From assembly GCF_964252635.1 (NCBI RefSeq), contig NZ_CAXUNP010000010.1, positions 1 to 64,000 on the forward strand: a stretch of 64,000 nt of DNA. Reading direction: 5' to 3'. Origin of the DNA: Jatrophihabitans sp964252635. GTDB lineage: Bacteria > Actinomycetota > Actinomycetes > Mycobacteriales > Jatrophihabitantaceae. The stretch's first letter is position 1; the number at the start of each line of letters is the position of its first letter. Position numbers and translations under genes: made by a program. Below are positions 26,910-37,363 of this stretch, in pieces. Below the pieces are notes generated by a model that made no database searches, was not told the origin of the DNA, and worked only from the letters and a program-made list of their open reading frames with translations.

Positions 26910-27572
26910 GTGAAGCCGCGCCGCGTCGCCCCCGTCTACCGGATCGTCATGTGGATCGCGACGCCGTTCGTGAAGTGGTGGGGCCGCCTGGAGGTGACCG
27001 GTGCCGAGCTGCTCGACCGCCCCGGGCCCGCCGTGCTGTTCAGCAACCACGACAGCCACTGGGACCCGCTGATCGGCGGTCTGGCTGCCCCGAGGCGACA
27101 GATCCGGGCCCTGGCCAAGTCGTCGTTGTGGGGCAACCCGATCGTGTCCTGGGTGCTCGACCACATGGGTCAGATCCCCATCGAGCGCGGGCGCGGGGAC
27201 GCGGCAGCACTGAGCCGGGCCATCGAGGAACTCGAGGCCGGCGCCTGCATCGGCGTCTACCCCGAGGGCACCATCTCCCGCGGCCGGCAGATGAGGGCGC
27301 TGAGCGGGGCCGGCCGGCTGGCGCTCGCCGTGCCGTCGGCGCACGTCGTGGGGCTGCGGGTCGTCGGTGCGGTGGACATCGTCCGGTTCCCCAGACGCCC
27401 GCGCATCCGGGCGCAGTTCTTCGAACCCGCCGGCGGCCAGCCGCAGGAGGGCGAGAGCGCGGCGGCGTTGACGAAGCGTGTGATGGTGGAGGTCCGTGCC
27501 GGGGCGCCGTTCGCGCTCGCGGGCCGCAACCCTCAGCCCGTGGACCCGGCCGCTGCCGAGCGGAGCGCCTGA
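26910..27572 (+). CDS. 1-acyl-sn-glycerol-3-phosphate acyltransferase-like protein
   Basis: 220 residues of the PlsC family, which acylates lysophosphatidic acid or related acceptors at the membrane. Motif I HX4D is visible as SNHDSHWDP (about 46-54), motif II-like IPIERGRGD near 89, and motif III YPEGTISRG near 115-123. A hydrophobic N-terminus (IVMWIATPFVKWW) likely anchors it. GTG at 26910; the ribosome site is weak. Followed 96 bases later by an LmeA-like envelope protein, so a role in membrane lipid or glycolipid assembly is possible. Acceptor unknown. Confidence 0.85.
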   Translation: MKPRRVAPVYRIVMWIATPFVKWWGRLEVTGAELLDRPGPAVLFSNHDSHWDPLIGGLAAPRRQIRALAKSSLWGNPIVSWVLDHMGQIPIERGRGDAAALSRAIEELEAGACIGVYPEGTISRGRQMRALSGAGRLALAVPSAHVVGLRVVGAVDIVRFPRRPRIRAQFFEPAGGQPQEGESAAALTKRVMVEVRAGAPFALAGRNPQPVDPAAAERSA

Positions 27573-27668
27573 GTCCGGTCACCCGGCGTCGGCGACCTGG
27601 AGGTCGAGCACGCGGCGTGCGGACGAGTCTGCCGCGTGCCACCGACAGCGATTGGGTACGTCTTGCGG

Positions 27669-28415
27669 ATGACGTCACCCGAGGCCGACGCCGCGCTGGA
27701 CCGGCGTCCCGCGGCCCGTCGGCGGAGCCCGTGGTTGCGCCGGATCGTCGTGATCCTGCTCGTGCTCGTGGTCCTGCTCGTGGTCCTGGACCGCGGTGGT
27801 GACCTGGTCGCCGAGCGGATCGCGGCCGACAACCTCAAGTCCTCGCAGCACCTCACGTCCCGCCCCGACGTGTCGATCGACGGGGTGCCGTTCCTGACGC
27901 AGTTCGCGCGGGGCAAGTACGACCACGTCAGCGTCGACGCGGACGACCTGCCCGTGGCCCGGCGCACCGTGCGCATCTCCCGTCTGCACGTCGACCTCAA
28001 CCAGTTGACGGTGTCGCGCGACTTCTCGACCTTCCACGTCAACAGCGCCACCGCCCACGCGACCATCTCCTACGCCGACCTGAGCCGCCGGCTGGGCATC
28101 ACCGTGCGTTATGCCGGCAACCATCGCATCCGGGCGTCCAAGTCCTTCGATCTGCCGGTGGTCGGCACGGTCTCGCCGAGCATCTCGGTGCTGCCCCAAC
28201 TCGTGAACGGGGCGCTGACGTTCGGCAAGTCCTCCATCAACGGTGCCGGCGACAGCCTCGGGCTCGTCTCGAGTGCGTTGAACAAGCTCTTCGACGTGAC
28301 CATCCCGTTCGACGGGCTGCCCTTCGACATCAAGGTCCGCTCGTTGACGGCGGACGCCACCGGCCTGCAGGGACGCTTCGTCGGCGCCGACCTTACCTAC
28401 ACCAAGGGCGACTGA
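27669..28415 (+). CDS. DUF2993 (LmeA-like) envelope protein
   Basis: 248 residues with one N-terminal membrane helix (IVVILLVLVVLLVVL, about residues 23-38) and a secreted or outer-face DUF2993 domain: VSIDGVPFLTQFARGKYDHVSVDADDLP is the family core (quoted here only as positions about 65-92). In mycobacteria the DUF2993 protein LmeA supports lipomannan elongation. ATG at 27669; a GTG at 27636 would add 11 residues. The function here is inferred from the family only. Divergent promoters are not seen nearby. Confidence 0.82.
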   Translation: MTSPEADAALDRRPAARRRSPWLRRIVVILLVLVVLLVVLDRGGDLVAERIAADNLKSSQHLTSRPDVSIDGVPFLTQFARGKYDHVSVDADDLPVARRTVRISRLHVDLNQLTVSRDFSTFHVNSATAHATISYADLSRRLGITVRYAGNHRIRASKSFDLPVVGTVSPSISVLPQLVNGALTFGKSSINGAGDSLGLVSSALNKLFDVTIPFDGLPFDIKVRSLTADATGLQGRFVGADLTYTKGD

Positions 28416-28574
28416 GTCTCCCGAGCGCGTTGTTTCGGGTACGAAATTTCCGGCGTTTGTCGCACTATCGGGCAGACTGCGCGCGTCGCGTCTGGACACC
28501 CACCCACCGGCCCGTGCACCCTGCGTGAGGTGCTCGACCGACGGGTCACCACCGGTGACGCGAGGGGAGCTGCG

Positions 28575-30265
28575 GTGGCCGAGCTCGTGGTGCGCCGTCG
28601 CCTCCTCGCGCGCCCCGTGTGGGCGCGCCGGCACCGAAGGCTGACCCATGATCGCCCGGCGGGCGCACCCGCGCGCAGCAGCCGTCGGCCCACCCTGCTC
28701 GGTGTCATGGCTGCGACCGTCATCCTGGCGCTCACGGCGGTCCTCGCGATCACCGTCGACCTGGTCGACGACGCGAACGAGAACCGCCTGCTCCACCTGC
28801 AGACGCGGCAGGCCGGGACGCTGGTTCAGTCCAACGTCGAGAACCTGGCCACCCCGCTCGCCTCGGCGGCCCAGATCGCCGCGGGCACCGGTGGCGACTC
28901 GCTGAGCTTCCGTCGTTACGTCGCTCGCTTCATGGCTCGCGAGAACCGCTTCGAGTCGCTCACGCTGTGGTCGGTCACCAGTTCGGATGTCCGCCTCGTG
29001 TCGACGGTGGGGCGGCCACCGGAGCTGGGCCGAACCGGAGCGAAGGCCACTACCTTCGTCCGGTGGGCGTCGACCGCCGACACCATCGCCGTGAACGGCC
29101 TGCTCACCGGGACCACGACGATGTTCGGCTACGGGTACGGCTCGTCGCCGGCGGCCACGCGGTACGTCGTCTACATCGAATCACCGCTGCGGTACCGGTT
29201 GCGATCGACGGTCTCGAACAGCTCGCCGCTGTACGGGCTGCGCTTCGCGCTGTACCTCGGACGCACGACCGACGCGCGTCACCTGCTGCTGACCAGCGGT
29301 TCCACCGCGAGGTTGTCGGGCCACACCGCCCGAACCACCGTCCCGTTCGGTACCGCGACCCTCACCCTGGTGACCGGGGCCAAGGGGCCGCTGGCCGGCC
29401 GGGCCGCCGACCGGCGATGGTGGGTGGTGCTGCTGCTCGGTACGGCGGTGGCGGTGGGCGCCGGCCTGCTCACGGATCGGTTGGTACGACGCCGCCGCAG
29501 CGCCGAGGCGCTCACGGCCGAGATCGACGGCCTGCTGCGCGATCAGCGCGGGATCGCGGAGTCGCTGCAACGCGCGCTCATCCCCGACGGGCTGCCCCTC
29601 GTCGACGGCGTGCAGCTCGCCGCGCGTTACCGTCCCGGCGTCAACGGCATCGAGATCGGCGGCGACTGGTACGACGTCGTCCCGGTCGACGACACCCACG
29701 TCTTCTTCGCGGTCGGCGATGTCTCGGGTCGCGGCCTCGAGGCCGGTTCGGTCATGGCCGCGCTGCACTTCGCCATCCGCGCGTACGCCCGCGAAGGGCA
29801 CAGCCCGGCCACGGTGCTCGACCTGCTCGGCAACCTGCTGACCATGCGGCGCGACCGGCACTTCGCGACCGTCGTGTGCTGCCTGCTCGACGTCAGCACC
29901 GGCTCGCTGACGGTGGCCAGCGCGGGCCACCTGCCGATGCTGTTGGTCCACCGGGACGGGTCACATTTCATCGACGCACCGCTGGGCCCGCCGATCGGAA
30001 TCCGCCACACCGGGCCGTTCCGGTCCGTCACCGTCGAGCTGCCCCTCGGGGCCACCCTGCTGGCCTACACCGACGGCCTCGTCGAACGCCGTGACGAGAC
30101 CCTGGACGACGGCCTGGCCCGGCTGCGATCCGTGGCGGCACGGACGGGCGGAACCGTCGAGGGCATGGTGTCCACCCTCCTGGCCGAGATGACGCCGGCG
30201 GGATCGGACGACGACACCGCCGTGCTCGCCCTGCGCATGGAACACCGGGCCGCGGAGGTGCACGC

Positions 30266-30269
<4 letters not shown>
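28575..30269 (+). CDS. sensor PP2C/SpoIIE-type serine phosphatase
   Basis: 564 residues. Two membrane helices (about 43-63 and 292-310) flank an extracytoplasmic CHASE-like sensor domain; a cytosolic SpoIIE phosphatase domain follows (about 330-560). Metal-binding motifs are GGDWYD near 362, VGDVSGRG near 380 and DDDTAV near 545. Such proteins (RsbU/RsbP) dephosphorylate STAS anti-anti-sigma factors. GTG at 28575 has a strong GAGGGGAG site; GTG at 28530 is weaker. A GTTT...GGGTA-like stretch at about 28430 resembles a SigB-type promoter but is only suggestive. Four-base GTGA overlap with the STAS gene. Confidence 0.88.
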
Positions 30270-30654
<385 letters not shown>

Positions 30655-30658
<4 letters not shown>

Positions 30659-31059
30659 GGCGCGAGTGCCGCCTACCGGCGGAGGCGACGTCGGTGCCGG
30701 CCGCGCGCACGTTCGTCACCGAGGCCATGGTCGGCCAACCGGCCGAGGCGGTCTTCCGTGCCGAGCTCATGGTCTCCGAGCTGGCGACCAACTGCATCCT
30801 GCACGCTGCGACCGCGTTCACCGTCACGCTGACCATCGCCGGTCGCGCGATGCGGGTCGAGGTCAGCGACGACGGTCCCGGCAAGCCGGCCGTCGGGTCG
30901 CCGGCCCCGAACGAGCCGCACGGGCGCGGCCTGCGTTTGGTCGACCAGCTGGCGACATCGTGGGGCATCTCGACGTCGAAGCGCCGGCCGGGCAAGACGA
31001 TGTGGTTCTCGCTGCTGACGTCCCAGCTGCCGATGACCGGCGGGCGCCGCAGCGCCTGA
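30655..31059 (+). CDS. RsbW/SpoIIAB-like anti-sigma kinase (HATPase)
   Basis: 134 residues of the HATPase_c_2 family. N-box ELMVSELATN with Glu42 and Asn46, G1 box DDGPG at 72-76 and G2 box HGRGLRL at about 89-95 are all present, so ATP binding and kinase activity toward the STAS partner are plausible. GTG at 30655 overlaps the STAS gene by four bases. It completes the set phosphatase, STAS, kinase. No sigma factor gene lies alongside, so the target is elsewhere or is a non-sigma partner. Confidence 0.87.
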
Positions 31060-31072
31060 GCCGCGCCGCGGA

Positions 31073-31948
31073 TCAGGGTCGGGCGCCCACCTGGCCGACG
31101 GCGCGTGCGCCGAGAGCAGCGCCCTCGGTCAAGGCGTAATTCACCGGTGCACCGTCGAGCCAACTCGCGAGGAAGCCGGCCGCGAACGCGTCCCCGGCCC
31201 CGGTGGTGTCGACCGGTTCGGCCTCCGTGCGCGCCGCGGGCACCGACCGCACCCCTGAGGCGTCGGACCACACCGCGCCGGCCGCGCCGCGTTTGACGAT
31301 CGCCCGCCCGGTGCGCAGCGCGATCGACTGCGCGGCGGCCGCGGCGTCGTCGAGCTCGGTCAGCACGACCGCCTCGTCGGTGTTGGCGAGCACCAGCACG
31401 TCGCGCCCGAGCCGGTCGAGGAAACCGGGGTCGGCGGCCAGCGGGGCCGCGGACGCGGCGTCCACGACGACGACCCAGCCACGTGCCCGCGCCTCCCGGA
31501 TGGCCTCGACGGCGAAGGGGCGCGAACCCTCGCCCAGCAGCGCGTACCCCGACACGTACAGGGCGTCGGCGTCGTCCGGCAGCTCGACCGCCACCTCGCC
31601 GAGGCCCGCGTTGGCACCGGCGTCGGGCACCATCGTCCGTTCGCCATCGGGGGCGACCAGCACGACGCAGGTCCCGGTGGGTCGTCGGTCGTCGACGGAG
31701 ACGTGCGCCCGGACGCCGGCCGACGTCAGTCCGTCCAGGGCCTGCCGACCCGCGACGTCGTCGCCGACCCGGCCGACGAAGGTGGCGTGGGCCCCGGCAG
31801 CGACCAGCCAGCAGGCGACGTTGGCCGCGGCGCCGCCGCCGAGCAGGCGCACCGAGGCCGGGGTGTCCGATCCGGGCGCCAACGGCCCCGGCAGCCGAGC
31901 CAGGACGTCGACCATGAGGTCGCCGACGCAGACGACGTGGGGCGGCAC
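31073..31948 (-). CDS. PfkB-family sugar/nucleoside kinase, probable pseudouridine kinase
   Basis: 291-residue ribokinase-fold protein. The N-terminal signature RLLGGGAAANVACWL and the C-terminal anion-hole/catalytic motif DTTGAGDAFAAGF are present; VDAASAAPLA lies between. The family phosphorylates sugars, nucleosides or pyrimidines. Placed one base after psuG (TGACGTG), it most likely makes pseudouridine 5'-phosphate for PsuG, like PsuK (YeiC). Start GTG at 31948 chosen; the frame extends upstream through psuG without support. Last gene of an operon behind a TPP riboswitch, so a hydroxymethylpyrimidine kinase role must be considered; thiD proper is nearby. Confidence 0.82.
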   Translation of the reverse strand: MPPHVVCVGDLMVDVLARLPGPLAPGSDTPASVRLLGGGAAANVACWLVAAGAHATFVGRVGDDVAGRQALDGLTSAGVRAHVSVDDRRPTGTCVVLVAPDGERTMVPDAGANAGLGEVAVELPDDADALYVSGYALLGEGSRPFAVEAIREARARGWVVVVDAASAAPLAADPGFLDRLGRDVLVLANTDEAVVLTELDDAAAAAQSIALRTGRAIVKRGAAGAVWSDASGVRSVPAARTEAEPVDTTGAGDAFAAGFLASWLDGAPVNYALTEGAALGARAVGQVGARP

Positions 31949-31949
31949 G

Positions 31950-32823
<874 letters not shown>

Positions 32824-32849
<26 letters not shown>

Positions 32850-34188
32850 GGAGTCTCCTCTCGACCAGTCCGACCGGCAGCGTAACGACGGCGGCCACGG
32901 CGAAGGAGATCAGGGATGCGCTCATCCAGTTCGTGGGGGTGAAGTCGAGCCATCCCTGGACCGTGTGCCACATCCGCGACCACGGCCCGAGGGTCCCGGG
33001 GTTGACGAGCTGGTAGACCACGAAACCGATGGCCCAGGGCAGCACCATGGCCAGGCGCAGGGGTGCGTTCTCGCCGAGGTCCCACGAGCGCCGGGAGACC
33101 ACGAACCAGTCGACGGCGAACACGCCGAGCAGCGGGACGAACAACGAGCCGATGAGCAGCAGGAACGACTGGTAGTTCGCGATGTCCAGGGCCAGGGCCA
33201 GCACCGTGCACAGCGTGCCCAGCAGCAGCGCGAGCAGGCGCCGGTCCCAGCGCGGGCGCACGTTCTGCACCGAGACGGCCGCCGAGAACACGTCGACGAA
33301 GGACTGGTCGATCTCGCGGATGGCCAGGACGGCGAACGCCACCGTGCCGACGGGAATGGCCATGAAGGCACCGAAGATCCGGCCGTCGTCACCCTGGGCC
33401 ACGGTGACGAGCGCGACCAGCCCGATGGCGTAGCAGGCGAGCTGGCTCAGCGAGTACCCGACGAAGGTGCCGACCACCGTGTCGCGCGTCGATCTCGAGT
33501 GCCGGGTGTAGTCGGCAGCGACCGGCACCCACGACACCGCGACACCGATCACCGAGTCGACGGCGATCCAGAAGCCCGTCCAGGGGCCGTGGCCCAGCGG
33601 GGGCAGCGGATTGCGCAGCAGCTGCACGGCCAGGTAGACGAGCGCGATGACGACGGCAACGGTGACGTAGCGGCGCAGCAACCGGATCCAGCCCAGCGGG
33701 CGCAGGGCCAGCGCGGTGGTCACGACCCCGGCCAGCACGACGTAGACCCAGCGCGGGACGCTGCCGGTGATCTGGTGCAGCGCGGTGCTGATGGTGACGA
33801 TCTCGAACGTCGTCCAGCCGAGCAGCTGCACGACGTTGAGCAGGGTGGGCAGCCACGAGAGACGCGCTCCGAACAGCCCGCGCAGCAGCACCATGGCCGG
33901 CGAGCCGGTGACCGTGCCGGGCACCGCGGCGACCGCCACCGCCGCGGTGCCGAGCACGGTGCCGACGAGCAGCGCCAACAGCGCCGCCCCGAGCGAGATC
34001 GGGGTGTCGCCGACCGGGTACAGCACGTAGATCGCGCCGGTGAACCCGAGCAGGCTGACGCCCAGGTTGCCCCACATGCCCATCTGGTCGATGAGGCGCA
34101 GCGAGCGGCCGGCGGGCTGGTCGAGCGTCAGCGGCGCCTCGTCGGGCGGTGCGGTCGGCGGGGTGGTGCGGTCGTCGAGCGTCGTCAT
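32824..34188 (-). CDS. cytX: NCS1-family transporter, CytX-like (hydroxymethylpyrimidine)
   Basis: 454-residue permease with about twelve membrane segments in the nucleobase:cation symporter-1 pattern. RLIDQMGMWGNLGVSLLG at the start, GSPAMVLLRGLFG in the first repeat and WVPVAADYTRHSRS in the middle are typical of the cytosine/purine permease group. A TPP riboswitch directly upstream marks it as CytX, the predicted uptake system for the thiamine pyrimidine precursor HMP. ATG at 34188 follows the riboswitch closely (AGGGAG at 34200-34195, which is the riboswitch 3' strand and the likely ribosome site). Confidence 0.88.
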
Positions 34189-34194
34189 GCGTGT

Positions 34195-34275
34195 CTCCCT
34201 GCGCCGGCATTACCCGGCGGGTTCGGCGGTCGGCCTGGTGGCCCTCTCAGCCCGGGACGGTCCCGAGCTCCCGCG
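34195..34275 (-). promoter_or_regulatory. TPP riboswitch (second), before cytX
   Basis: Reading the minus strand: GGGAGCTCGGGA opens helix P1, CTGAGAG lies at 34250-34244, and GGGTAATGCCGGC at 34215-34203 leads to the closing CAGGGAG at 34201-34195. These are the conserved pyrimidine- and pyrophosphate-sensing parts of the THI element. It starts about 8 bases after thiG ends and ends 6 bases before the cytX start. The ribosome site lies in the 3' helix strand, suggesting translational control. Confidence 0.92.
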
Positions 34276-34282
34276 GTGTGCG

Positions 34283-35077
34283 TTACAGGACGGCCATGCC
34301 CTCGGTCGGTGACGACGCCTGGGCGTGGACGCGCTTCGGGATGCGGCCGGCGCGGCGCGCGAGGCGCCCGGCGTGCACGGCGGCCTTCATGGCCTCGGCC
34401 ATGGCAGTGGGGTCCTGCGCGCGGGTGACCGCCGAGGCCAGCAACACGGCGTCGCAGCCGAGCTCCATGGCCAGCGCGGCGTCCGAGGCGGTACCGATGC
34501 CGGCGTCGAGGACGACGGGCACGGTGGCCTCGCTGACGATGAGCTCGATGTTGTGCGGGTTGGCGATGCCGAGCCCGGTGCCGATCGGCGAGCCCAGCGG
34601 CATCACGGCGACGCAGCCGGCCTGTTGGAGTCGCCGCGCGAGGACGGGGTCGTCGTTGGTGTACGGGAAGACCCGGAACCCCTGCGCCACCAGCAGTTGC
34701 GCGGCGTCGAGCAGCTCGATCGGGTCGGGCAGCAGGGTGCGCTCGTCCGCGACCACCTCGAGCTTCACCCAGTCGGTCTCGAGCGCCTCCCGGGCGAGCT
34801 GCGCGGTCCGGACGGCCTCGCGAGCGGTGCGGCAGCCGGCCGTGTTGGGCAGCACGCGGACACCCGCCCGGTCGATGACGTCGAGGATGGTGCCGCTGCT
34901 CGAGGCGTCGACGCGGCGCATGGCCACAGTGCACAGCGCCGTCCCGGAGGCGCGCAGCGTCTCGTCGACCACGTGCAGGCTCGGAGCCCCGCCGGTGCCC
35001 AGGATGAGCCGGGAGCTCAGCTCGACGCCGGCCACGACGAAGGGGTCGTGACGCGCGGACGGGTCGTGCTCAGCCAC
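34283..35077 (-). CDS. thiG: thiazole synthase
   Basis: Makes the thiazole phosphate carboxylate of thiamine from 1-deoxyxylulose 5-phosphate, ThiS thiocarboxylate and dehydroglycine. 264 residues, (beta/alpha)8 barrel. The Schiff-base lysine is in DWVKLEVVAD (near 104), MPLGSPIGTG and LDAGIGTASDAALAMELG hold the phosphate. GTG at 35077 overlaps thiS by 8 bases. The last gene before the internal riboswitch. Very sure. Confidence 0.96.
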   Translation of the reverse strand: MAEHDPSARHDPFVVAGVELSSRLILGTGGAPSLHVVDETLRASGTALCTVAMRRVDASSSGTILDVIDRAGVRVLPNTAGCRTAREAVRTAQLAREALETDWVKLEVVADERTLLPDPIELLDAAQLLVAQGFRVFPYTNDDPVLARRLQQAGCVAVMPLGSPIGTGLGIANPHNIELIVSEATVPVVLDAGIGTASDAALAMELGCDAVLLASAVTRAQDPTAMAEAMKAAVHAGRLARRAGRIPKRVHAQASSPTEGMAVL

Positions 35078-35270
35078 CCTGCACCGCCGTGATCAGCTCG
35101 ACGTCGGCGCCCGCGACGAGCAGCGTGTCGTCCCACTCCGAACGCGGCACGACGGCGCCGTCGAGCACGACGGCGCTGCCGCGCGCCGATCCCGTCTCGG
35201 CGAGGATGAGGGCGCCGACGGTGCTGCCGTCCGCGACGTCGCGAGGCTTGCCGTTGAGCACGATGGTCAT
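35070..35270 (-). CDS. thiS: sulfur carrier protein ThiS
   Basis: 66-residue ubiquitin-fold sulfur carrier. It begins MTIVLNGKPRDV, has the characteristic central VAVVLDGAVVPRSEW-like stretch, and ends with the Gly-Gly tail (ITAVQGG) that is adenylated and thiocarboxylated by ThiF, which is not in this window. ATG overlaps the thiO stop by four bases (ATGA), and its own end overlaps thiG. Confidence 0.95.
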   Translation of the reverse strand: MTIVLNGKPRDVADGSTVGALILAETGSARGSAVVLDGAVVPRSEWDDTLLVAGADVELITAVQGG

Positions 35271-36421
35271 GCCGGCCCTCCGTGGGTGACGAGCTCGGTC
35301 TCAGCGGGCGCGAAGCGGCCGGGCGCGAACGGCTCGAGGACGCCCGGCAGGTTGCCGTCGGCGACCAGGCCGGCGACGCCGTCGGCGGTGACGGGGGACA
35401 GCAAAATACCGTTGCGGTGATGGCCGGTGGCGAGCACGAGGCCGTCGAGCGCGGCCGCGCCGACGAACGGGGCGTTGTCGGGGGAGCCGGGTCGCAGGCC
35501 GGTGCAGACCTCGTCGAGGGCGGCCTCGCCGAGCTCGGGCACCAGCGACATCGCGTCGCGCAGCAGCTCGTACACGGCGCCGGCACGCGGGGTCCGGTCG
35601 AACGCCGCCTCCTCGGTGGAGGCGCCGACGACCAGGCGCCCGTCGGCCCGCGGCACCACGTAGATCGGCGTGCCCTTCACCGCGCCGCGCACGACGCGCT
35701 GGATCACGGGTGGCCCGGGCAGCCGCAGCCGCAGCGTCTGACCCTTGACCGGCCGTACCCCGGGTGCGACCCGGGCCGGCAGGCCCTCGACCGTGGCCGA
35801 CCAGCACCCGGCAGCGAGCACGACGCTCCCGGTCGACACCACGGTGCCGTCGTCGAGGCGCACCCCGACGGCACGATCACCTTCAGTGATCACTGCCGCC
35901 GTCGATGCAACGAAGGTCACACCTCGTCGGCGGCCGGCTTCGAGCAGCGCGTCGTGCAGCAGGCGAGGGTCGACCTGATGGTCGCCGGGCGCGAGCAGGC
36001 CTCCCGGGAGCCCCGGCGCGACGGCCGGTTCGAGGGCGCGCAGCTCGCGGCCGCCGACCAGCTCGGCCTCGACGCCCAGGCGGTGCGAGAAGTCATGCAG
36101 GTCGCGCAGCGCGGCGAGATCGGCGCCGTCCCACGCGACCGCCACGGTGCCGGTCTCGCGGAAGCCGGTGGGCAGCCCGGACTCCGCGGACAGCTCGGCG
36201 GCGAAGGACGGCCACCGCGCGAGCGAGTCGAGGTTCAGTCGTAACAGCGGCGTCTCGGTGTACTGCAGCTCGGTGATCGGCGCGAGCATGCCGGCCGCGG
36301 TGTGCCACGCGCCGCGACGTGGATCGGGGTCGACGAGCGTGACGGTCAGGCCGCGCTGCGCGCAGCGCCACGCGGCGGCGGCGCCGATGGCACCCGCGCC
36401 CACGATGACGACGTCCGACAT
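35267..36421 (-). CDS. thiO: glycine oxidase
   Basis: FAD-dependent oxidation of glycine to iminoglycine (dehydroglycine) for thiazole synthesis, the aerobic alternative to ThiH. 384 residues; N-terminal dinucleotide motif VVIVGAGAIGAAAAWR, AAGMLAPITEL as in the D-amino-acid oxidase family, and the late GLRPGSPDNAPFVG and ATGHHRNGILLSP motifs near FAD. First gene of thiO-thiS-thiG; ATG at 36421 is 3 bases after a TPP riboswitch. Very sure. Confidence 0.94.
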   Translation of the reverse strand: MSDVVIVGAGAIGAAAAWRCAQRGLTVTLVDPDPRRGAWHTAAGMLAPITELQYTETPLLRLNLDSLARWPSFAAELSAESGLPTGFRETGTVAVAWDGADLAALRDLHDFSHRLGVEAELVGGRELRALEPAVAPGLPGGLLAPGDHQVDPRLLHDALLEAGRRRGVTFVASTAAVITEGDRAVGVRLDDGTVVSTGSVVLAAGCWSATVEGLPARVAPGVRPVKGQTLRLRLPGPPVIQRVVRGAVKGTPIYVVPRADGRLVVGASTEEAAFDRTPRAGAVYELLRDAMSLVPELGEAALDEVCTGLRPGSPDNAPFVGAAALDGLVLATGHHRNGILLSPVTADGVAGLVADGNLPGVLEPFAPGRFAPAETELVTHGGPA

Positions 36422-36424
36422 GTG

Positions 36425-36508
36425 CTCCCTCGCGCCGGTATTACCCGGATCAGGTCGACGGTCGGCCCGCTGGCCCTCTCAGCCCGCCCCGTGGCGAGCT
36501 CCCGTTGC
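36425..36508 (-). promoter_or_regulatory. TPP riboswitch (first), before thiO
   Basis: On the minus strand, CGGGAGCTCGCC opens the element, CTGAGAG is at 36482-36476 and CCTGATCCGGGTAATACCGG runs 36453-36434, a near-consensus THI box; it closes with GAGGGAG at 36431-36425. It ends three bases before the thiO ATG, so its 3' strand also provides the ribosome site. Excess thiamine pyrophosphate would shut thiOSG translation. Confidence 0.95.
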
Positions 36509-36597
36509 GACGCCAACCCTACGCTGGGCAATTGTGAGAGACGCTTGCGGAACGAACCGGGGGCACAGCGGCGTGCCGGCCCGAACGGAGTGAGGCC

Positions 36598-37233
36598 GTG
36601 CTTTTGTTGCAAGACGCCCGCCTGTACCTGTGCACCGACTCGCGCTCGCGCACCGGCGATCTCGCCGATTTCCTCGACACGGTGCTGCGCAACGGCGTCG
36701 ACGTCGTGCAACTGCGCGAGAAGGGGCTCGAGGCCCGCGACGAGCTGCGCTTGCTCGAGACGTTCGCGGCGGCCGCGCAGCGACACGGTGCGCTCTGGGC
36801 GGTGAACGATCGAGCCGACGTGGCCCGCGCCGCCGGCGCACCGGTGCTGCACCTGGGCCAGGACGACCTGCCCGTCGCGGTCGCCCGGGACATCGTCGGG
36901 CCGGACGTCCTCATCGGCCGCTCGACGCACTCGCCGGACCAGGCCGACGCCGCCCGCGTCGAGGACGGCGTCGCCTACTACTGCTGCGGCCCGACGTGGA
37001 CGACCCCGACCAAGCCCGGCCGCCCGGCCGCCGGCCCGTCACTACTGACCCACGCGAGCGCGCAGCAGGACGCGCGTCCGTGGTTCGCCATCGGCGGCAT
37101 CGAGACGCTCGACCGGCTGGACGAGGTCATCGCGCGCGGCGCCCGGCGCGCCGTCGTCGTGCGGGCCGTCACCGACGCCGAGGACCCGGGTGCCGCCGCT
37201 GCCGCCTTCGCCGCCCGCCTGCGCGCCGTCTGA
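36598..37233 (+). CDS. thiE: thiamine-phosphate synthase
   Basis: Joins hydroxymethylpyrimidine pyrophosphate and thiazole phosphate to thiamine phosphate. 211 residues, TIM barrel: VVQLREKG near 39-46, VNDRADVA, GRSTHSPDQ, GPTWTTPTKPG (the pyrophosphate loop) and FAIGGI all in the family order. GTG at 36598, divergent from thiO; no riboswitch lies on its own strand. It is convergent with thiD across a large palindromic element. Confidence 0.94.
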   Translation: MLLLQDARLYLCTDSRSRTGDLADFLDTVLRNGVDVVQLREKGLEARDELRLLETFAAAAQRHGALWAVNDRADVARAAGAPVLHLGQDDLPVAVARDIVGPDVLIGRSTHSPDQADAARVEDGVAYYCCGPTWTTPTKPGRPAAGPSLLTHASAQQDARPWFAIGGIETLDRLDEVIARGARRAVVVRAVTDAEDPGAAAAAFAARLRAV

Positions 37234-37271
37234 CGTCCGCCCGCACGCCGACACACCCACCTCAGGTCCGT

Positions 37272-37337
37272 CGAGTGGTGGCTTTCTCCTCGAGTGGTGG
37301 GTTATATCCCGCCACTCGACGAAAGACCCACCACTCG
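37272..37337. terminator. nested double inverted repeat between convergent thiE and thiD
   Basis: Outer arms CGAGTGGTGGCTTTC (37272-37286) and GAAAG-AC-CCACCACTCG (37321-37337) pair with a two-base bulge. Inside, TCGAGTGGTGGG (37290-37301) pairs with CCCGCCACTCGA (37308-37319), one G-U in RNA, closing an AT-only loop TTATAT. CGAGTGG thus occurs four times, two each way. Its place between converging genes suits a bidirectional terminator, but a dispersed palindromic repeat is equally possible. Confidence 0.72.
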
Positions 37338-37363
37338 CGTGAGGGAGGTGGGGGCCCGCGTGA

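Noticed and set aside
31073..31948. PfkB kinase considered as the thiamine HMP kinase
   Set aside because: A full thiD with all family motifs lies at 37364-38200, and the kinase directly follows psuG. Kept only as an alternative.
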